From Trichinella spiralis (taxonomy: Eukaryota; Nematoda; Enoplea; Trichinellida; Trichinellidae), in the NCBI GenBank assembly GCA_000181795.3, contig CM012955.1, positions 3,342,539 to 3,406,538 on the forward strand: 64,000 nt of DNA. The letters are read 5' to 3'. Positions 1 to 12,066 of this stretch are shown piece after piece. How positions within the stretch are numbered: position 1 is the stretch's first letter; each line of letters begins with the position of its first letter. The notes below the pieces were generated by a model. It had not been told where the DNA came from, searched no databases, and saw only the letters and a list, made by a program, of their open reading frames with translations. The translations under genes and the position numbers were made by a program.

Positions 1-1415
1 TTGGAATATAATAGAGACATTTAACGATTCAGTCGCCTACGCGCATCTTCAGTAGGAGCGGATTGGGGGTATACACATTCAAAATATGAACATGCTTGGT
101 ATCAATGACATGACCTATGAATATTTAAGATCAGCAACAGCACAGAATTCATATGATATGATTTTTTTCGAGGATATCAAATGTACAGTCGACATGCAAT
201 AGACACTCACGTATTAATGTGCATTGACAGCTACATCTTGAAAAATTTTCTACTGGTCGATTAAATGAGACAAGTCAGTGGAAAACTTATACAATAATTA
301 GCGCATAGTGACTGCGAAAAAAAATTATCTGAAGCATGAAAGGTTGCATGTACATTTCAAGAATATAGAAAATCATATAATAATGAACATCAATGTCAAG
401 TGTGTTGTGAATTTGTTGAAACTGCAAATGGACAGCGCGTGGTAGGTAGCGGTTGTAGTTTCCCTTAGGATGAGTAAATACCTTCTACCATTCCGAATCC
501 TAAAATAGAAATGCCATTGATTTCATACCATTCTATTTTAAATTGTGTGTGGAAGTTCATTTTGAATGCGTTTCATATTCTTTCCATTTGACATCCATAC
601 GGTTACTTAACTATAAATAGAGAATATGTATGCACTGTCATGGAAGTCACAAAATTGTCTTCCAATATTAAATTTAATTCTTTTTCTTATTTACAAATAT
701 GAATGAAAATTTCAATGAATAGATTAATTAAAAGTAAACCAGCTTTCCGAATCATTATTTCAAAATACTTTAAATTCGTCGCTTTTTAAATCACTGATGA
801 ATGCTACAAACAGCTGTATTTAAAGGACATGAATAAAGCATGCTTAAAGAAGGAAATCCTTAAGCAAACGTTCAGTGGTTGGAATCAGTGGTCTGATTTC
901 ACATATTATAAAATATGCAAATAATATGGAAATCAATATGTTGTAACAATTAGAAATGAAATTTGCAATAATAATATTCAAAAATTGAAAAACTCTTTCA
1001 AAATAAATGATAAATATTAAGAAAATGAGCATTGTAAACGGATTTGTCAAAAACCTTTAAAGAGAACGTGTTTTAGTTTAAATTTAAACGTGAAATGAAC
1101 ACTTTAAAATATTAACTTTAAAATAAAGCAAAGACATGAAGAGAAAAAATATTCAAGTTTATTGTGAGACCCTTTTAGCGACAAGGACGTTGCAAGGTAG
1201 AAGAAGGTAAGGAGAATAATTTTCCATTTTTTTCATTTTTCAACTCATCCTTTCACTGCTAATGATCACTTTCAAATTTCTACTTTATTCATTTACAAAT
1301 ACCGATCACTAAATCTAAAGCCTAATTAATATTAATAATCTAATTTCCGCGTTAACATTATTTCATCAAAGTTGTATTCTGCTTCTCTTCAATAATCAAC
1401 TGGTGCTTTTAGAAA
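1..1415. other. no gene recognised, left edge
   Basis: AT-rich sequence with only short chance frames; the longest, a hydrophobic minus-strand frame at 844-1050, shows no family resemblance and no splice support. The final bases are a pyrimidine stretch ending in TTTTAG three bases before the ATG at 1416, which could be an intron acceptor or a spliced-leader acceptor for the next gene. Confidence 0.5.
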
Positions 1416-2426
1416 ATGAAGAGCATAATGGGAATGTGCAATTATTCTAAGCTTATTTTGGCGCTACACGTTTTGTGCTATGTAACCAAAACCATTGCAC
1501 AGATGTATGATGATCAGGCCATCAAAGAAATGCAGAATCTAATTAGAATAAGTATAAACGCATTTTTATTTATCATTTGTCACCATTCAGAATTATATAA
1601 AATCATAAAAATCTAATTTATTTATTTCATTTATTTATTTACTTTAAAGTCATTTATTTACTGTTCTCCCAGTTTTGTTTTAATGTTTGCAAACTGTATG
1701 ATGTAAATTCGAACTTTCTATATACAAAATTCCATTTCACTAATTAATACATAAATTTGAATGCCTTCAAACTTTCAATTTCATTTCTCACTACATTTCA
1801 TAATTTATTGTTATAATAGGTAATGGCAGATATAGGGGGGAATTTCGTGAAAAACCGAATGAGTATGATGAACTGTTCAAAGAAAACTGGAGCGACAAAA
1901 TAGGTAAGCATTTAGTCTCTTTTTTTATAAACTTCTTTTCAGTATTAATTCCAAAATGCTAAACTCCTATATTACAATTTTCTGCATTCAAATAAATTTT
2001 GATAGCTTTTCCATAATTTCCGTGAAAAATTAACACTTTTCTATAAATGACTATTGTCTGATTATTAGTGCAGTATTTTCGTAAAATAATGTTCAACCCA
2101 AAAGTGCACATTTTTGAAATTATTATCACTCATGTACAATAATTAACATTTTAGCAAGAGCAAGTACTATTATGGTCCTATTGGGATGTGTGCTTTACAG
2201 CGCATTAATTCTTATTTTCCGTTTCAATATTCCGAAGAAGTACAGAAAATACGTAAGAAAACAAATTTAAATAAAGAAAAAGTATAATAATATAAACATT
2301 TAGGTGAAAAAATTGAAGAACATAAATCGTTATTTCCATTCACTTCATGATGGAAGAAGAATTAAACGAATTCCTTGCAAAATGCGACCCAGGATGAAAC
2401 GGAGGCGAAAGCTGCAGTTGGCATAA
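1416..2426 (+). CDS. small secreted or single-pass membrane protein, unrecognised
   Basis: Four exons (1416-1551, 1820-1903, 2155-2252, 2304-2426) join in frame with good GT/AG junctions to give about 146 residues. The first 29 residues look like a signal peptide, with hydrophobic core LILALHVLCYV followed by TIAQ. A short acidic lumenal part follows, then one membrane span around residues 77-97 (MVLLGCVLYSALILIFRF), then a strongly basic cytosolic tail rich in Lys/Arg ending RRKLQLA. This suggests a type I membrane protein with a short ectodomain. I do not recognise the family. The start is the first ATG after a TTTTAG acceptor, so an additional upstream exon is possible. Splice sites, frame continuity and a sensible topology make a real gene likely; function is unknown. 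Confidence 0.65.
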
Positions 2427-3864
2427 CGCCGTGATTTCACCCTTATTATCAACTTATCGTCTATCGTTCATCATCACTTATTATCCAATGATTTCTGATT
2501 TACTTTTATTATCACTAATGTTCCAGTAACAAAATATTGAAATTTCAAAAACTGAAAAATATTTCCCGCTAATATATTTAATGTTTTCTGTTTTGAGGTG
2601 CATTTGCAATGCGCTTTTACTTTATAATTTATTTTACTCTTGTAAATAACTATTTTTGAAAATGTTCCATTAAATAATCTATAATTGATAAAGTAAAAAT
2701 ATTATTCAAATTGCGACAATTTTATAAAACATAGATTAACGGATAAAAATATGAATCTCAATATTATAAAACAGCGATCGTTCTATAGAAAGAGGTATAA
2801 GTTGTACCGATGGAAAAAACTTTAACAATAATTCGTAAAATTTATAAATAATAAAGAATTTTAAAAAAGAGGACAAAACAGAATTTACTTCACGAGCAAC
2901 AGGCAATGAGCTAGTAGTATTGCACTGGATTCATTTTTGATGATCTTTTTTAGGACTGCTGCTTCTCGATCTGTCGATGTGCTCTGAGATTGCAGAGTAG
3001 CTTGTCGTCAACGCTAGTGTCCCATTTCAAGCATTGCAATATTCAGCGCTATCATGACTGCGAAATTATTTTTTATTTGTTTCAAATACTGTTCATTTTT
3101 TACTTTGTTGCTGATTTCATCTGAAGCACATGCATCTTGTTGTGTGCTGCGTGTAGCGTTGGTAGAGAAAGTGATTGAAATTGGAGCTGAGTCGCAAATC
3201 TTTCTATGCTTCATTATTAAAAGCGGTCGAAAGACACAAGCTCTGCTTTGTTTGGAAGTTGAGTAGCTAACGTGCGCATGGAGAGAAATGATCTACCGCC
3301 CACAGAACCACTCATCAATGTGATACAGTGCCTGTCTGTTATCAACTTTTTATTTATCGTTTAACATTTGAACTTCTCGGAAACTATGCCCACAATGCCA
3401 TTTGCTGTCATTTGGAAACTGATCAAACAACACCCGACAGACAGACAGTGGTTGAAATTGTTCGTACCGAAATGTTGTACAAGTGTTACAGTATGCTTTA
3501 AAAACAATCAAGTATTAATTTTACTAGCAACATGTACTGCTATTGAATAAGTGAAGCAAAAGTGTAATAATTTTTTTAATTGTAAATCTCTTTCATCATA
3601 ATTTATTGTTGCTTGACTTTATTAAATTGAAAAGCCAAAAAGGACAGATTTCTGAACACAGACGTTTGATGCTGTTTCAGGTAAATGAATGTAAGCGACA
3701 GAAGGTGAAAAAGCACTGCTAACCTTTCTTTGGATTGAATTGTTTATTATTCTGTTTGTTTCATAGCGCATTACACTGTTGAAGCGATTTAATTTTTTCA
3801 GCTTATTTATAATTTGCCCGTAAAGCGTTTGAGTTTAAATTTCGTTGAAATTGCTGATATTGAT

Positions 3865-3922
3865 CTCTTCTTCTTCTTCTTCTTCTTCTTCTTTTTCTTC
3901 TTCTTCTTCTTCTTCTTCTTTC
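3865..3922. repeat. (CTT)n microsatellite
   Basis: An almost pure run of TTC/CTT triplets with one interruption, in noncoding sequence upstream of the Melted gene. Confidence 0.9.
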
Positions 3923-4245
3923 TCATTTGAGTTGAAAATCGCTCGCAGGTTGTAATAAGTAGTAAGTTTATTTTTTTTACCCTCCCCCTCTCTATTCCAT
4001 TAAAACGTTGCTAGTGCTTGTCATGTTTCAAACAGCAGATTCTCTATTTTTCTATACTATTTTTTTGCGTGTTGTTTTTTTGTTGAAGAAGTTTTAAAAC
4101 TTTTGAAGTAATTTTTGAATTTATGTTGTTTGAAATTGTTAGTTTTTTTCTTTGGAGAATTTAATGGTTAAGTTGGTCGTAATGCAGGCGTTTGGTTTCT
4201 GCCAACCGGTACGGGAAATAAAGTTGCCATGTCGTCATGATCGTC

Positions 4246-4290
4246 ATCCATCCATCCATCCATCTATCCATCCATCCATTTGTCCATCTG
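4246..4290. repeat. (CCAT)n tetranucleotide repeat
   Basis: Tandem CATC/CCAT units with a few substitutions, noncoding; the matching frame gives a meaningless His-Pro-Ser-Ile repeat. Confidence 0.85.
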
Positions 4291-4409
4291 TCCAAAGTCA
4301 TGTTGCGCGCATTTCAATTGAACGGCAAAGAAAGCTTGTCTGGAAACAATTAATCACAACCGTTGTGATATTATAAATAATGCCTGCTGTGTGTTGTTTC
4401 GTGCAGTTT

Positions 4410-4468
4410 TGTTTCGTTCGTTCGTTCGTTCGTTCAGTTCAGTTCAGCTCAGTTCAGTTCAGTTCAGT
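4410..4468. repeat. (TTCG)n passing into (TTCAG)n repeat
   Basis: Five or so TTCG units are followed without a break by TTCAG pentamers. Two different tandem units abut, which suggests slippage-driven growth of a short related seed. Confidence 0.85.
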
Positions 4469-4911
4469 GTTGTTGCACCGCTTCTCCAGAGCAGTATAAT
4501 TCATTGTTTGCTTGTTTTGTTGTTGTTGTTGTTGTTTTGCTTCATCGTAGACGCTTCAGTTGTTTCGTCTGTTGCTTGAAGAAGGTGATGTTATTGTGGG
4601 CGTGTGCAGTTTGGTTGGGAAAAATTATTTTTTTTTCTCTACACTATTCTTCTCGTCGTGAATTCAACCAACTGCCTGCTACCCCCTACCCCTTCTCTCT
4701 CCCCACCCTCCCCCTCTTCCCCCAATCTCTCTCTCTCTCTGTCTGTTTCTCTTTTTCTCCCCTAAACCAACCAAACGACCTATTCCGCCTTTGCGCGTAG
4801 TTTGTGGGACTATTTTTAACATTTTGTAAAACTTGTTTGTATAATCTGTTTTTCAGGCGCGGCCTTGCTTCGCAGCCGCCGTCGTTTTGCTTAACCGTGT
4901 TTTGTCAAGCA

Positions 4912-4924
4912 ATAGCAGCAGCAG

Positions 4925-4957
<33 letters not shown>

Positions 4958-4958
4958 T

Positions 4959-4989
<31 letters not shown>

Positions 4990-5009
4990 GCAGCGAAGCA
5001 GCAGCATCG
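4912..5009. repeat. CAG/CAA triplet repeat
   Basis: About 100 bases made nearly only of CAG with interspersed CAA triplets, some 350-440 bases before the Melted start codon. The frames through it read as poly-Ala, poly-Gln or (reverse) poly-Leu, and none connects to a recognised exon, so it is probably promoter or 5' leader sequence. Confidence 0.9.
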
Positions 5010-5353
5010 GTTTGTGCTGTTGATAAGAACGGCCGGCGGTGAATAATTATTAGCAAGTTGCTCGTGTCAAACGGCAGTAAAGTGAAAACGACAACAGCGT
5101 TGCCTGACGTGCCGAATAAGATGCAAGCATATTAATGAAAAGCGACAGTGCGAAGAAGAGCGACGACGTCGACGTTTGCAAAGCTGTTCACTTGACGCCG
5201 CTCTTCTGTCCAACCATCAGCCAGACCACGTCTGCCCACTAGGCCAGGCGACCGTCGGTCGGATTGGCCAGTCGAGTGGAACCTTTTCAACTTTTACTGG
5301 AGTCAGTCTGAGCTGCAGAGTCAGAGACTTGGCCACCGCCCGGGTCGGCGGCC

Positions 5354-7169
5354 ATGCTGCACCAACAACAACAGCTGTTGTTGGACGTGCTTGAAGAGGG
5401 CAACTTGTCCAAAGCGGGCGACCTGTTCGCCATTGCCGACTGGGATATTGTTACCGTTTTGCCCGGTGCTTTGCCAAAATTGAAACAGCTCATCGCCAAT
5501 CCTACATACCTAGCCGATGATAGTGAACAAAGTGTGGTCGAAATCACCATTGCACGCATCACATCTGCAATCAGGTATCAAAATAAAAATTATCACTATT
5601 ATTTTCTGATAATTTTCCTCTTATTTTTGCCAGCAGTTTCGTGTTCTTTATTCAATTTAATAGTTTTCTTCATCAAACATGGCCATTTCACCACGTCATC
5701 ACCATCTTTTACAACGAGTTGTCACTTTTATTCATTTTCTAGTCTTTCTCTTCCAGAGGGGACATTTATCAAATTTGATATTATTACCAGGCTAAAGAAA
5801 ATGAGCGCTGATAAATCTTCTTTCTGCATATTATATATATATAGATTGCCTAGAGGAAAATTATTTCTCATCAAGCTTTTTTTTCAAAGCACATAGACAC
5901 ACACAAACTTGAACAAGAAATTATTCTAAATTCTTGTTCAAAGGGAATGAGAAAGAATGAAAGTATTTGTTTTCTGATTTGATTGTTCATCAAAGAAAAA
6001 AAAAGAAAGTGAAAATGATAAACAGATTTCATCTTTCATCATCATCAAATCAAATGGGAAATTAAACACAAAAAAATCTCTGCTTTTCTTCTTTTTCTTC
6101 TTCTTTTTCTATTCACTTTCAATAAATACAATGTGCTAATTATCAAAGCATTTAATTGTGCTTTGGCAATGAGTAAGCAGGCAACCAAACAAAAAAAATT
6201 ATATATATATATATATATATATATGGGGTAATGTTATCTGAGAAATTCTGTCAGGGTCGTATTAATGCATTTCACATCACGACGGTGTTTTAGAATTTGA
6301 CGTCGACGTCGTCTATCGGTGTCAATCACTGTTCTAAAGTTTTTAGCAAACAATACCATTTTTGAAACATGTCACCACTGTGCTTGTGATGATATTCATT
6401 CAGGATATATGCACATTATTGTAGAAATATAATTCCAAATCCAGAATTGTGACACAATTTTTCTTTGCCCTCTGAACAGGAAAATTATTAATAATTATTA
6501 ATTATAAATCAAATTCATTTTGAAATTAACATGTAAAAATGAAATTATTCACTTTTTTCTTCAACAACTGATAAAAATTTACACTACTTGTTTATCATGT
6601 ATAATTACAATCAGTTTGAAATTATGAAATATTTAACTTGGGAATATTTTATTTTGCAATATCAATATTGAAGTAATAAAAAATAATTGAAAAATTGTAG
6701 ATTGAAAGCAATAAAATGAAACAACAGCAACAATTTTTAAAATAAAATTTCAACTTCTTTCAAAAATAATGAAACATTATGTTACAAATGCCTTTGTCTG
6801 CGTTAGCTTCTATTACGCTTACGGCTATTGATTATTTGTTAAAAAGAATAAAAAAGAAAGAAAGTATTCATTCCCAGTAATAGTAATAATAATAGTAATA
6901 GTAGTAAAGTTTTATTATTTAGTGACAGCTTGCGAGTAAACAGCAGATGGCTTTTAAAAGCTTCAAAATGGTTGCCAAAAGTCTGAGTTTGCCTGGCACA
7001 GAAAAACTCGGTCAAAGATAAAGAAAGCAAATAATAAATAGTGTATATAGCATGTCAAGCGACAAAGAACTTATTATTATTATTATTCAAATACACCAAT
7101 ATAAAAAGGAAAGCACAAAATTATTATCACACTAAAATTATTCAACAAACAAATTAACAATCAATTTGA

Positions 7170-7200
<31 letters not shown>

Positions 7201-10200
7201 TGAACTTGAAAAATTTCTTCCTTTTTTTAGAATAAATAACCACCATTTAATAGACGATGAATTAACCGTTTTTCGTCATTGTATTTGTCATTTTAAGCTG
7301 TACCGTTAACTGATATAGATATAGTGTTTTAAGTGAGTGATCTTTGAAATTTTCCCTATTTACTCAACTGACTGAGCATATTTGTCCAATGTGTTTTTTC
7401 TCTTTGTAAAATACAATTCATTTGAACGAAAATTGAATTTTATAAAAAAAATACATTAAAAAAATTATCTTTAAAGTTAATCATATTATAATAAAGTTCA
7501 ATGTGTAACCACCCTTCCTGTCTTAAAAATTATACATTCTCATATCTGGATAGATTCGTCATCATTTTGTGACTGGAGATTGAATTCAATTTCAGAGAAA
7601 CAAATTCCATTGAAACGTACGCGCCACATCTGGTCGATTTGCTGCAATATTTGTTGGGATTCAGTTTCACAAAGTCAAAGAAAACCGGCGGCGACGCTCC
7701 TCATGCGAAAATTGCCGCCGACCTACTCAGCTGCCTTTTCCTGGTACATATGAGCCAGATGTTTTATTCAATAAATTTATCATTTTGAATAAATTTTTTC
7801 CAGCATTACTCGATGAAATCGGTAATGATGCTCACAATTCCAGTTGCCGTTCAAATTTTGAGCAAAGACTGCGACGATCTGATACGCAGCACCAGCAGCT
7901 ATTTATCTTTGGCAGCTATTCACAACGAACACACTGTTGGAAGATACGCTTCATCAATCATTCGAAGCGTTAAACGAGGTAAATTGCAATTCAATTCCAC
8001 CTCAGGGTACAACTTTTCACGTCATACATACATCGTGCAAAATATGAAAATTCCTTTCATCTGTGGATAATGTTTTCCTCTCCCCCTTTTTTTTTCAATT
8101 CAGGAAATTTCTATTTAATTCGTATACTGAATCAAATATACCAAGTGAACAAAGAACCATTTCATGCAAATTTGAATGGCCTGATGGAACTTTTTGATAA
8201 ATGTGAACAAGCGGAAAAAGTAACTCTACTACAATTGTGCGCTTCAATTGCATCAACCAAGCCAGAAGTATAATATTACTTTTTTTCCCCACTTTCTCTT
8301 AAAATGATCATTTTCAATTCGACAAATTGAATGGCAATTCCATTTGAACAGATATTGGTGCCGCATTTTTCAAAATTCAAAAGTTGCCTGTCGGAATTTT
8401 CCACTTGCTTTGCCGTTTTGGGAATTTATGCAAATTTAATTGAACAAAACATGACCGAACACTTGGGTGATCATGTGAACGCTTTGAGCAAAGCCGGTGA
8501 ATTTATCCCATCATCCCAGATGCCAGTTTTGGCTAAAGTTATTGCCAAAATTGGCATTGCACACAAAGTAATCTTCTTCTTTGTTTTTGTATTTTTGGTT
8601 TTGGAAAATATTGCTCCGTCGAAATTATTTTCTTTCAAACTGTTCAATGAAATTATTTCAGCTCTTTGCTCAAGATATTGCCAATTATTTGATCGTTTTG
8701 TGCTACAAAGTTGAGGCAAATTTTCTGCAACCAGTGCTCAACGAATTGGACACTTATTCAGCATCGTATCCAGCAACAGTTCGCCCCTATGTTCAAGAAC
8801 TGACGCAGTTGACCAAAGACAAAGCACCCAACGTCAGAGCACTGACTCATCGAATTAGAGCGAATTGCTGGTAAGTTTTCTTTTTGTTTGAAAAATTCTC
8901 TTAAGCCTAGGATTGAGTATAGGATTTGGTTTGTTTTCACGGATGCTTTTACCTAATTGTTTTTTGTTCATTTGTTCTTCTGGAGAAAAATTCAATATTT
9001 TCACATATTTCACCAAAAAAATATCATTACAAACAGATTACAAAGATTACTAGTGTGGTGAATTATTTACAGTCAGAGATGTACTAATTCCATTTGAAAT
9101 ATTGAATAGCTAATTTAGTGAAAGTCTTGTGACAGCATTAAAATAATCCTCATAGTTTTGCGTAAATAATAAAACTGCCCGTACAATAATAATACAATTT
9201 CATTATTCACCAGACATTGTACAGATGATATTTGCAGAGTTGATATCAACAACAGTTACTGTAAAATTACTCTTAATTGTATTATACTGTGATAATTCAA
9301 AATTAAAATTATACCGTATTTATAATAAGAAATGAAAGGTGTAATTTTTGCTGTTTTTTTTGTTGCTTACCTTTCGATTTTGCTGGAATCTTTCGCGTTG
9401 CTTTTTCCTTTCCGCCATTTCAAAGTAAGCAGCTAACCAACTTTGCAAGTTTAGCTCAGCAAGTGCTGCGGGTACCAGCTGGAATGCCATCGAGACGACG
9501 ACAATTGAAAAGCCCTGCCCACCTAAAACAGAAATCTCACAACCAGTTAAAGAGTTCCAAAGTGCGTGTGGAAATGAACGGTTAAATCAAAATGCCACTC
9601 CCGGTTTACCCGTGAGAAATTCATCACGAATCTTCGTCAATGCAAATGAACTGCCATCGTTGTTACCTCCGCCACCAACTGGGATGTCAAAGTTAGATAT
9701 GGATATAAAATTTTTTGCAAAGAGACAAAATGACAAAATTCATTCATCTTCAACTGTATTTTCGTATGACAAATTGCTGTTTTTTTTCTTTATTTTAAGA
9801 GTTTCTTCACCGAATCGCTACAGTTCTGGGAGATGTGGATTATATTCGTCGACAGAAATTTCACAAAGTCAAATGACCCGTGTGCAACAGCTGGAAAGGA
9901 TTCGACAAGAACTGCCAACACCGACACATGTGGATGATTTTGATTTTGAAAATCGAGATAATTCAAACTTGCATCATCCGGACAGATTGACAGACAAGGC
10001 GAAACGATTGCACGACATCACCGAACCACTGCTCGAAGTGAATCGGAGCAAAAAACGTACCGAAGTGCAAGGGAAATACGACTGGCGTTCTTGCAAGCTG
10101 AAATATACGGGCGCCCAGTCGGTACCCATGTCTCGGAAATTGCGCATCAGTAAAATGACCAGTCGTCTGTTGTTCTGTTCAAGCAGCGCTTCGAACAAGC

Positions 10201-11804
10201 GCGAAGGATTTTTCAGTTCCAAAACCGCTGCCCTTCCTTTAGTCTCTTCCATGGGCACCAAATATTGTCACAATGTCCACTCTGCAATACCGTTCAATCG
10301 GTACAGTCCGGCGGTGTCAGAGCGTCAAAGTATCCCGGCTAATGTTGAGATTCCAAAAAATTTAACTCATTTTGGACAGGAAATGGTCGACGCGTGCACT
10401 CAGTCGACAAGCATTTTTCAAACAATCATTGCTAACCAAAATGAACACGCTCCCAATGAACCAGTTCAGTTCGACTTTTCTGCTTTTGCTCTTGCACATC
10501 TATCATGTAGATTGCATGAAATGAAATTTATTTGATTATTATTGTAGGTGAACAATTTCAAAAATGATGCCATTCGTCAATTCTGTGAAAAGCATATGCC
10601 CAAAATTGAGAACTACATCATCGATGTGCGAGCCAAATTCCCGGTTCCATGTCTTTGCACAGTGGAAGGTGTGCAGTCGGTTTTGTTTGCAACGATGTGT
10701 GTAACTGTCCCATTGAGAGGAGTTGTTATTTCAGAACGCGGCCGAAATCAAAGTGTGCGAGTTCATTTTTCCTGCCAAGAAAGGGGTATACATTGTTTAT
10801 ACAGCAGCACATTCTTCGTTTTCAAAACAAAGCATCCGAGCTTATGGCTTCACGTGATGTTCCTGCATCTACAAGTAAATACGAATTATTATTGCCAACA
10901 ACAGTTGTGTGCATTAACGATGTTCTGAGTGTTACTTGTTTCAACGTCAATTTTCAATGGCCATCATCACTAATAACGCATTTTTTTATGATTAAGGTGC
11001 AATCGTCGACAACGCTCAGTCAGTCACAAGAAGCGGTGAAAAAGTTGAAAGCATGTTGGGAATGTTTGTCGTCGGCTATGTCCAAATCAAAAACGTTTAC
11101 AGCATTGGTCACCTCTGCCTTTCCTACATTTAAAGTATGAACATTTGTTTTAAAATTCAAAATGAAAACTCTACATATTATGTTTGTAATATTTCAATTT
11201 AAAATAAAACAACTAGAATAAGTACAAATATTGTCATTCAAGTCGACTTTTTCTAGGATCAGCAAATATTTTCCAACGAACTGCAGAATGCTCGTTATTT
11301 TGATAAATTTGCTTACAATGAAGCCAAAAAGAAATGGTGTTGCTTTGCATGCAATCAGCCAGAGCGCGTGCAAAATTTTTTGACTCAAACAAATGCACCA
11401 GTTATTGAAGTATGTCCTGGAAGATTTCAATTAATATTATTTATTGATTGCAATTAATTACGTAAAACTGTTCAACTTACTCTATACAGGGTCAGTTGAA
11501 AGAAAAAAGAGGACGTTGGAAATTTCTGAAACGATGGCGAACCAAATATTTCACTTTGTCCAGCGCATCACTGTCGTATCAGGGAAATTCGAATGAACCT
11601 GAAAATTGGCCATCTATTGAGCTGAGATCAATTCGATCCGTGAAATCTGTACGAAATAACAAAAGACGTCGCAGTATTCCAAATGCATTTGAAATTTTCA
11701 CCGACGACAATTGCTCCTACATGCTGAAAGCTAAAGATGGCAAAAATGCCGAAGAATGGTTTCAATGTTTGCAGATTGGCGTTGCTCAAGCTCATCGAGA
11801 TTGA
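5354..11804 (+). CDS. VEPH1: Melted/VEPH1, PH-domain signalling adaptor
   Basis: Melted is a membrane-associated adaptor; in flies it binds phosphoinositides through a C-terminal PH domain and tunes insulin/TOR-FOXO signalling. Exons: 5354-5574, 7596-7743, 7804-7978, 8104-8267, 8352-8567, 8662-8870, 9455 to about 10.47 kb, 10548-10668, 10735-10874, 10997-11134, 11257-11409, 11490-11804, roughly 900-1000 residues. The start reads [16 protein letters not shown], followed by the helical-repeat N-terminal half ([19 protein letters not shown]). The middle is low complexity. The C-terminal part has [26 protein letters not shown] and [15 protein letters not shown], then a PH domain opening [20 protein letters not shown] and closing [12 protein letters not shown]. 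All are family hallmarks as I recall them. The donor of the long central exon is unresolved: the next exon needs phase 0, and only weak donors (before about 10384 or 10466) fit. A 36-base stop-free insert at 9764-9799 may be a retained or very short intron. The ATG has a good context (GGCGGCCATG). Confidence 0.95.
6202..6224. repeat. (AT)n microsatellite in Melted intron 1
   Basis: Pure AT dinucleotide run inside the 2-kb first intron; a second AT run lies at about 7170-7202 in the same intron. Confidence 0.9.
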
Positions 11805-12066
11805 CACACAATTTAAGAATGGCTTGGCAAAAATTACTTTATTTATTATTTCACTTTGCTTACGAATCTTACGCCACACTCACTTTTTGCAGTATTTCCG
11901 GTTTGCGCATTAACTACGCAATTTGTTTTTCGAGTATTTTAGCTGGTGCACTGCATTTCAACGTTCCACACTTTTTATTATTATTATTATTCAACTAATT
12001 ATATATTATTATATATTATATATATATATATTAAAGAAGCGCAACTTCTGTGTTTTGTATAAATAA

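Larger units (their letters stand above)
2427..5353. other. intergenic/upstream region of Melted, simple-repeat rich
   Basis: No gene is firmly supported. A minus-strand frame at 3014-3214 (Ser/Thr-rich then Lys/Asn-rich, ending IALNIAMLEMGH) and a plus frame at 3374-3550 (MPTMPFAVIWKLIKQHPTDR) read somewhat like coding sequence but have no recognised homologue and no clear partner exons. The right half holds four microsatellites, pyrimidine-rich DNA and a GC-richer block from about 5000 that is probably the promoter and 5' leader of the downstream gene. Confidence 0.5.

Noticed and set aside
844-1050. Hydrophobic minus-strand ORF
   Set aside because: Ile/Phe-rich as expected from AT-rich DNA in any frame; no start context or neighbours.
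4804-5056. Frames reading poly-Ala (+) and poly-Leu (-) through the CAG repeat
   Set aside because: They are products of the triplet repeat; no domain, no splice partner and no start context supports them.
9974-10261. Minus-strand 95-residue ORF
   Set aside because: Antisense to the central Melted exon; no family resemblance.
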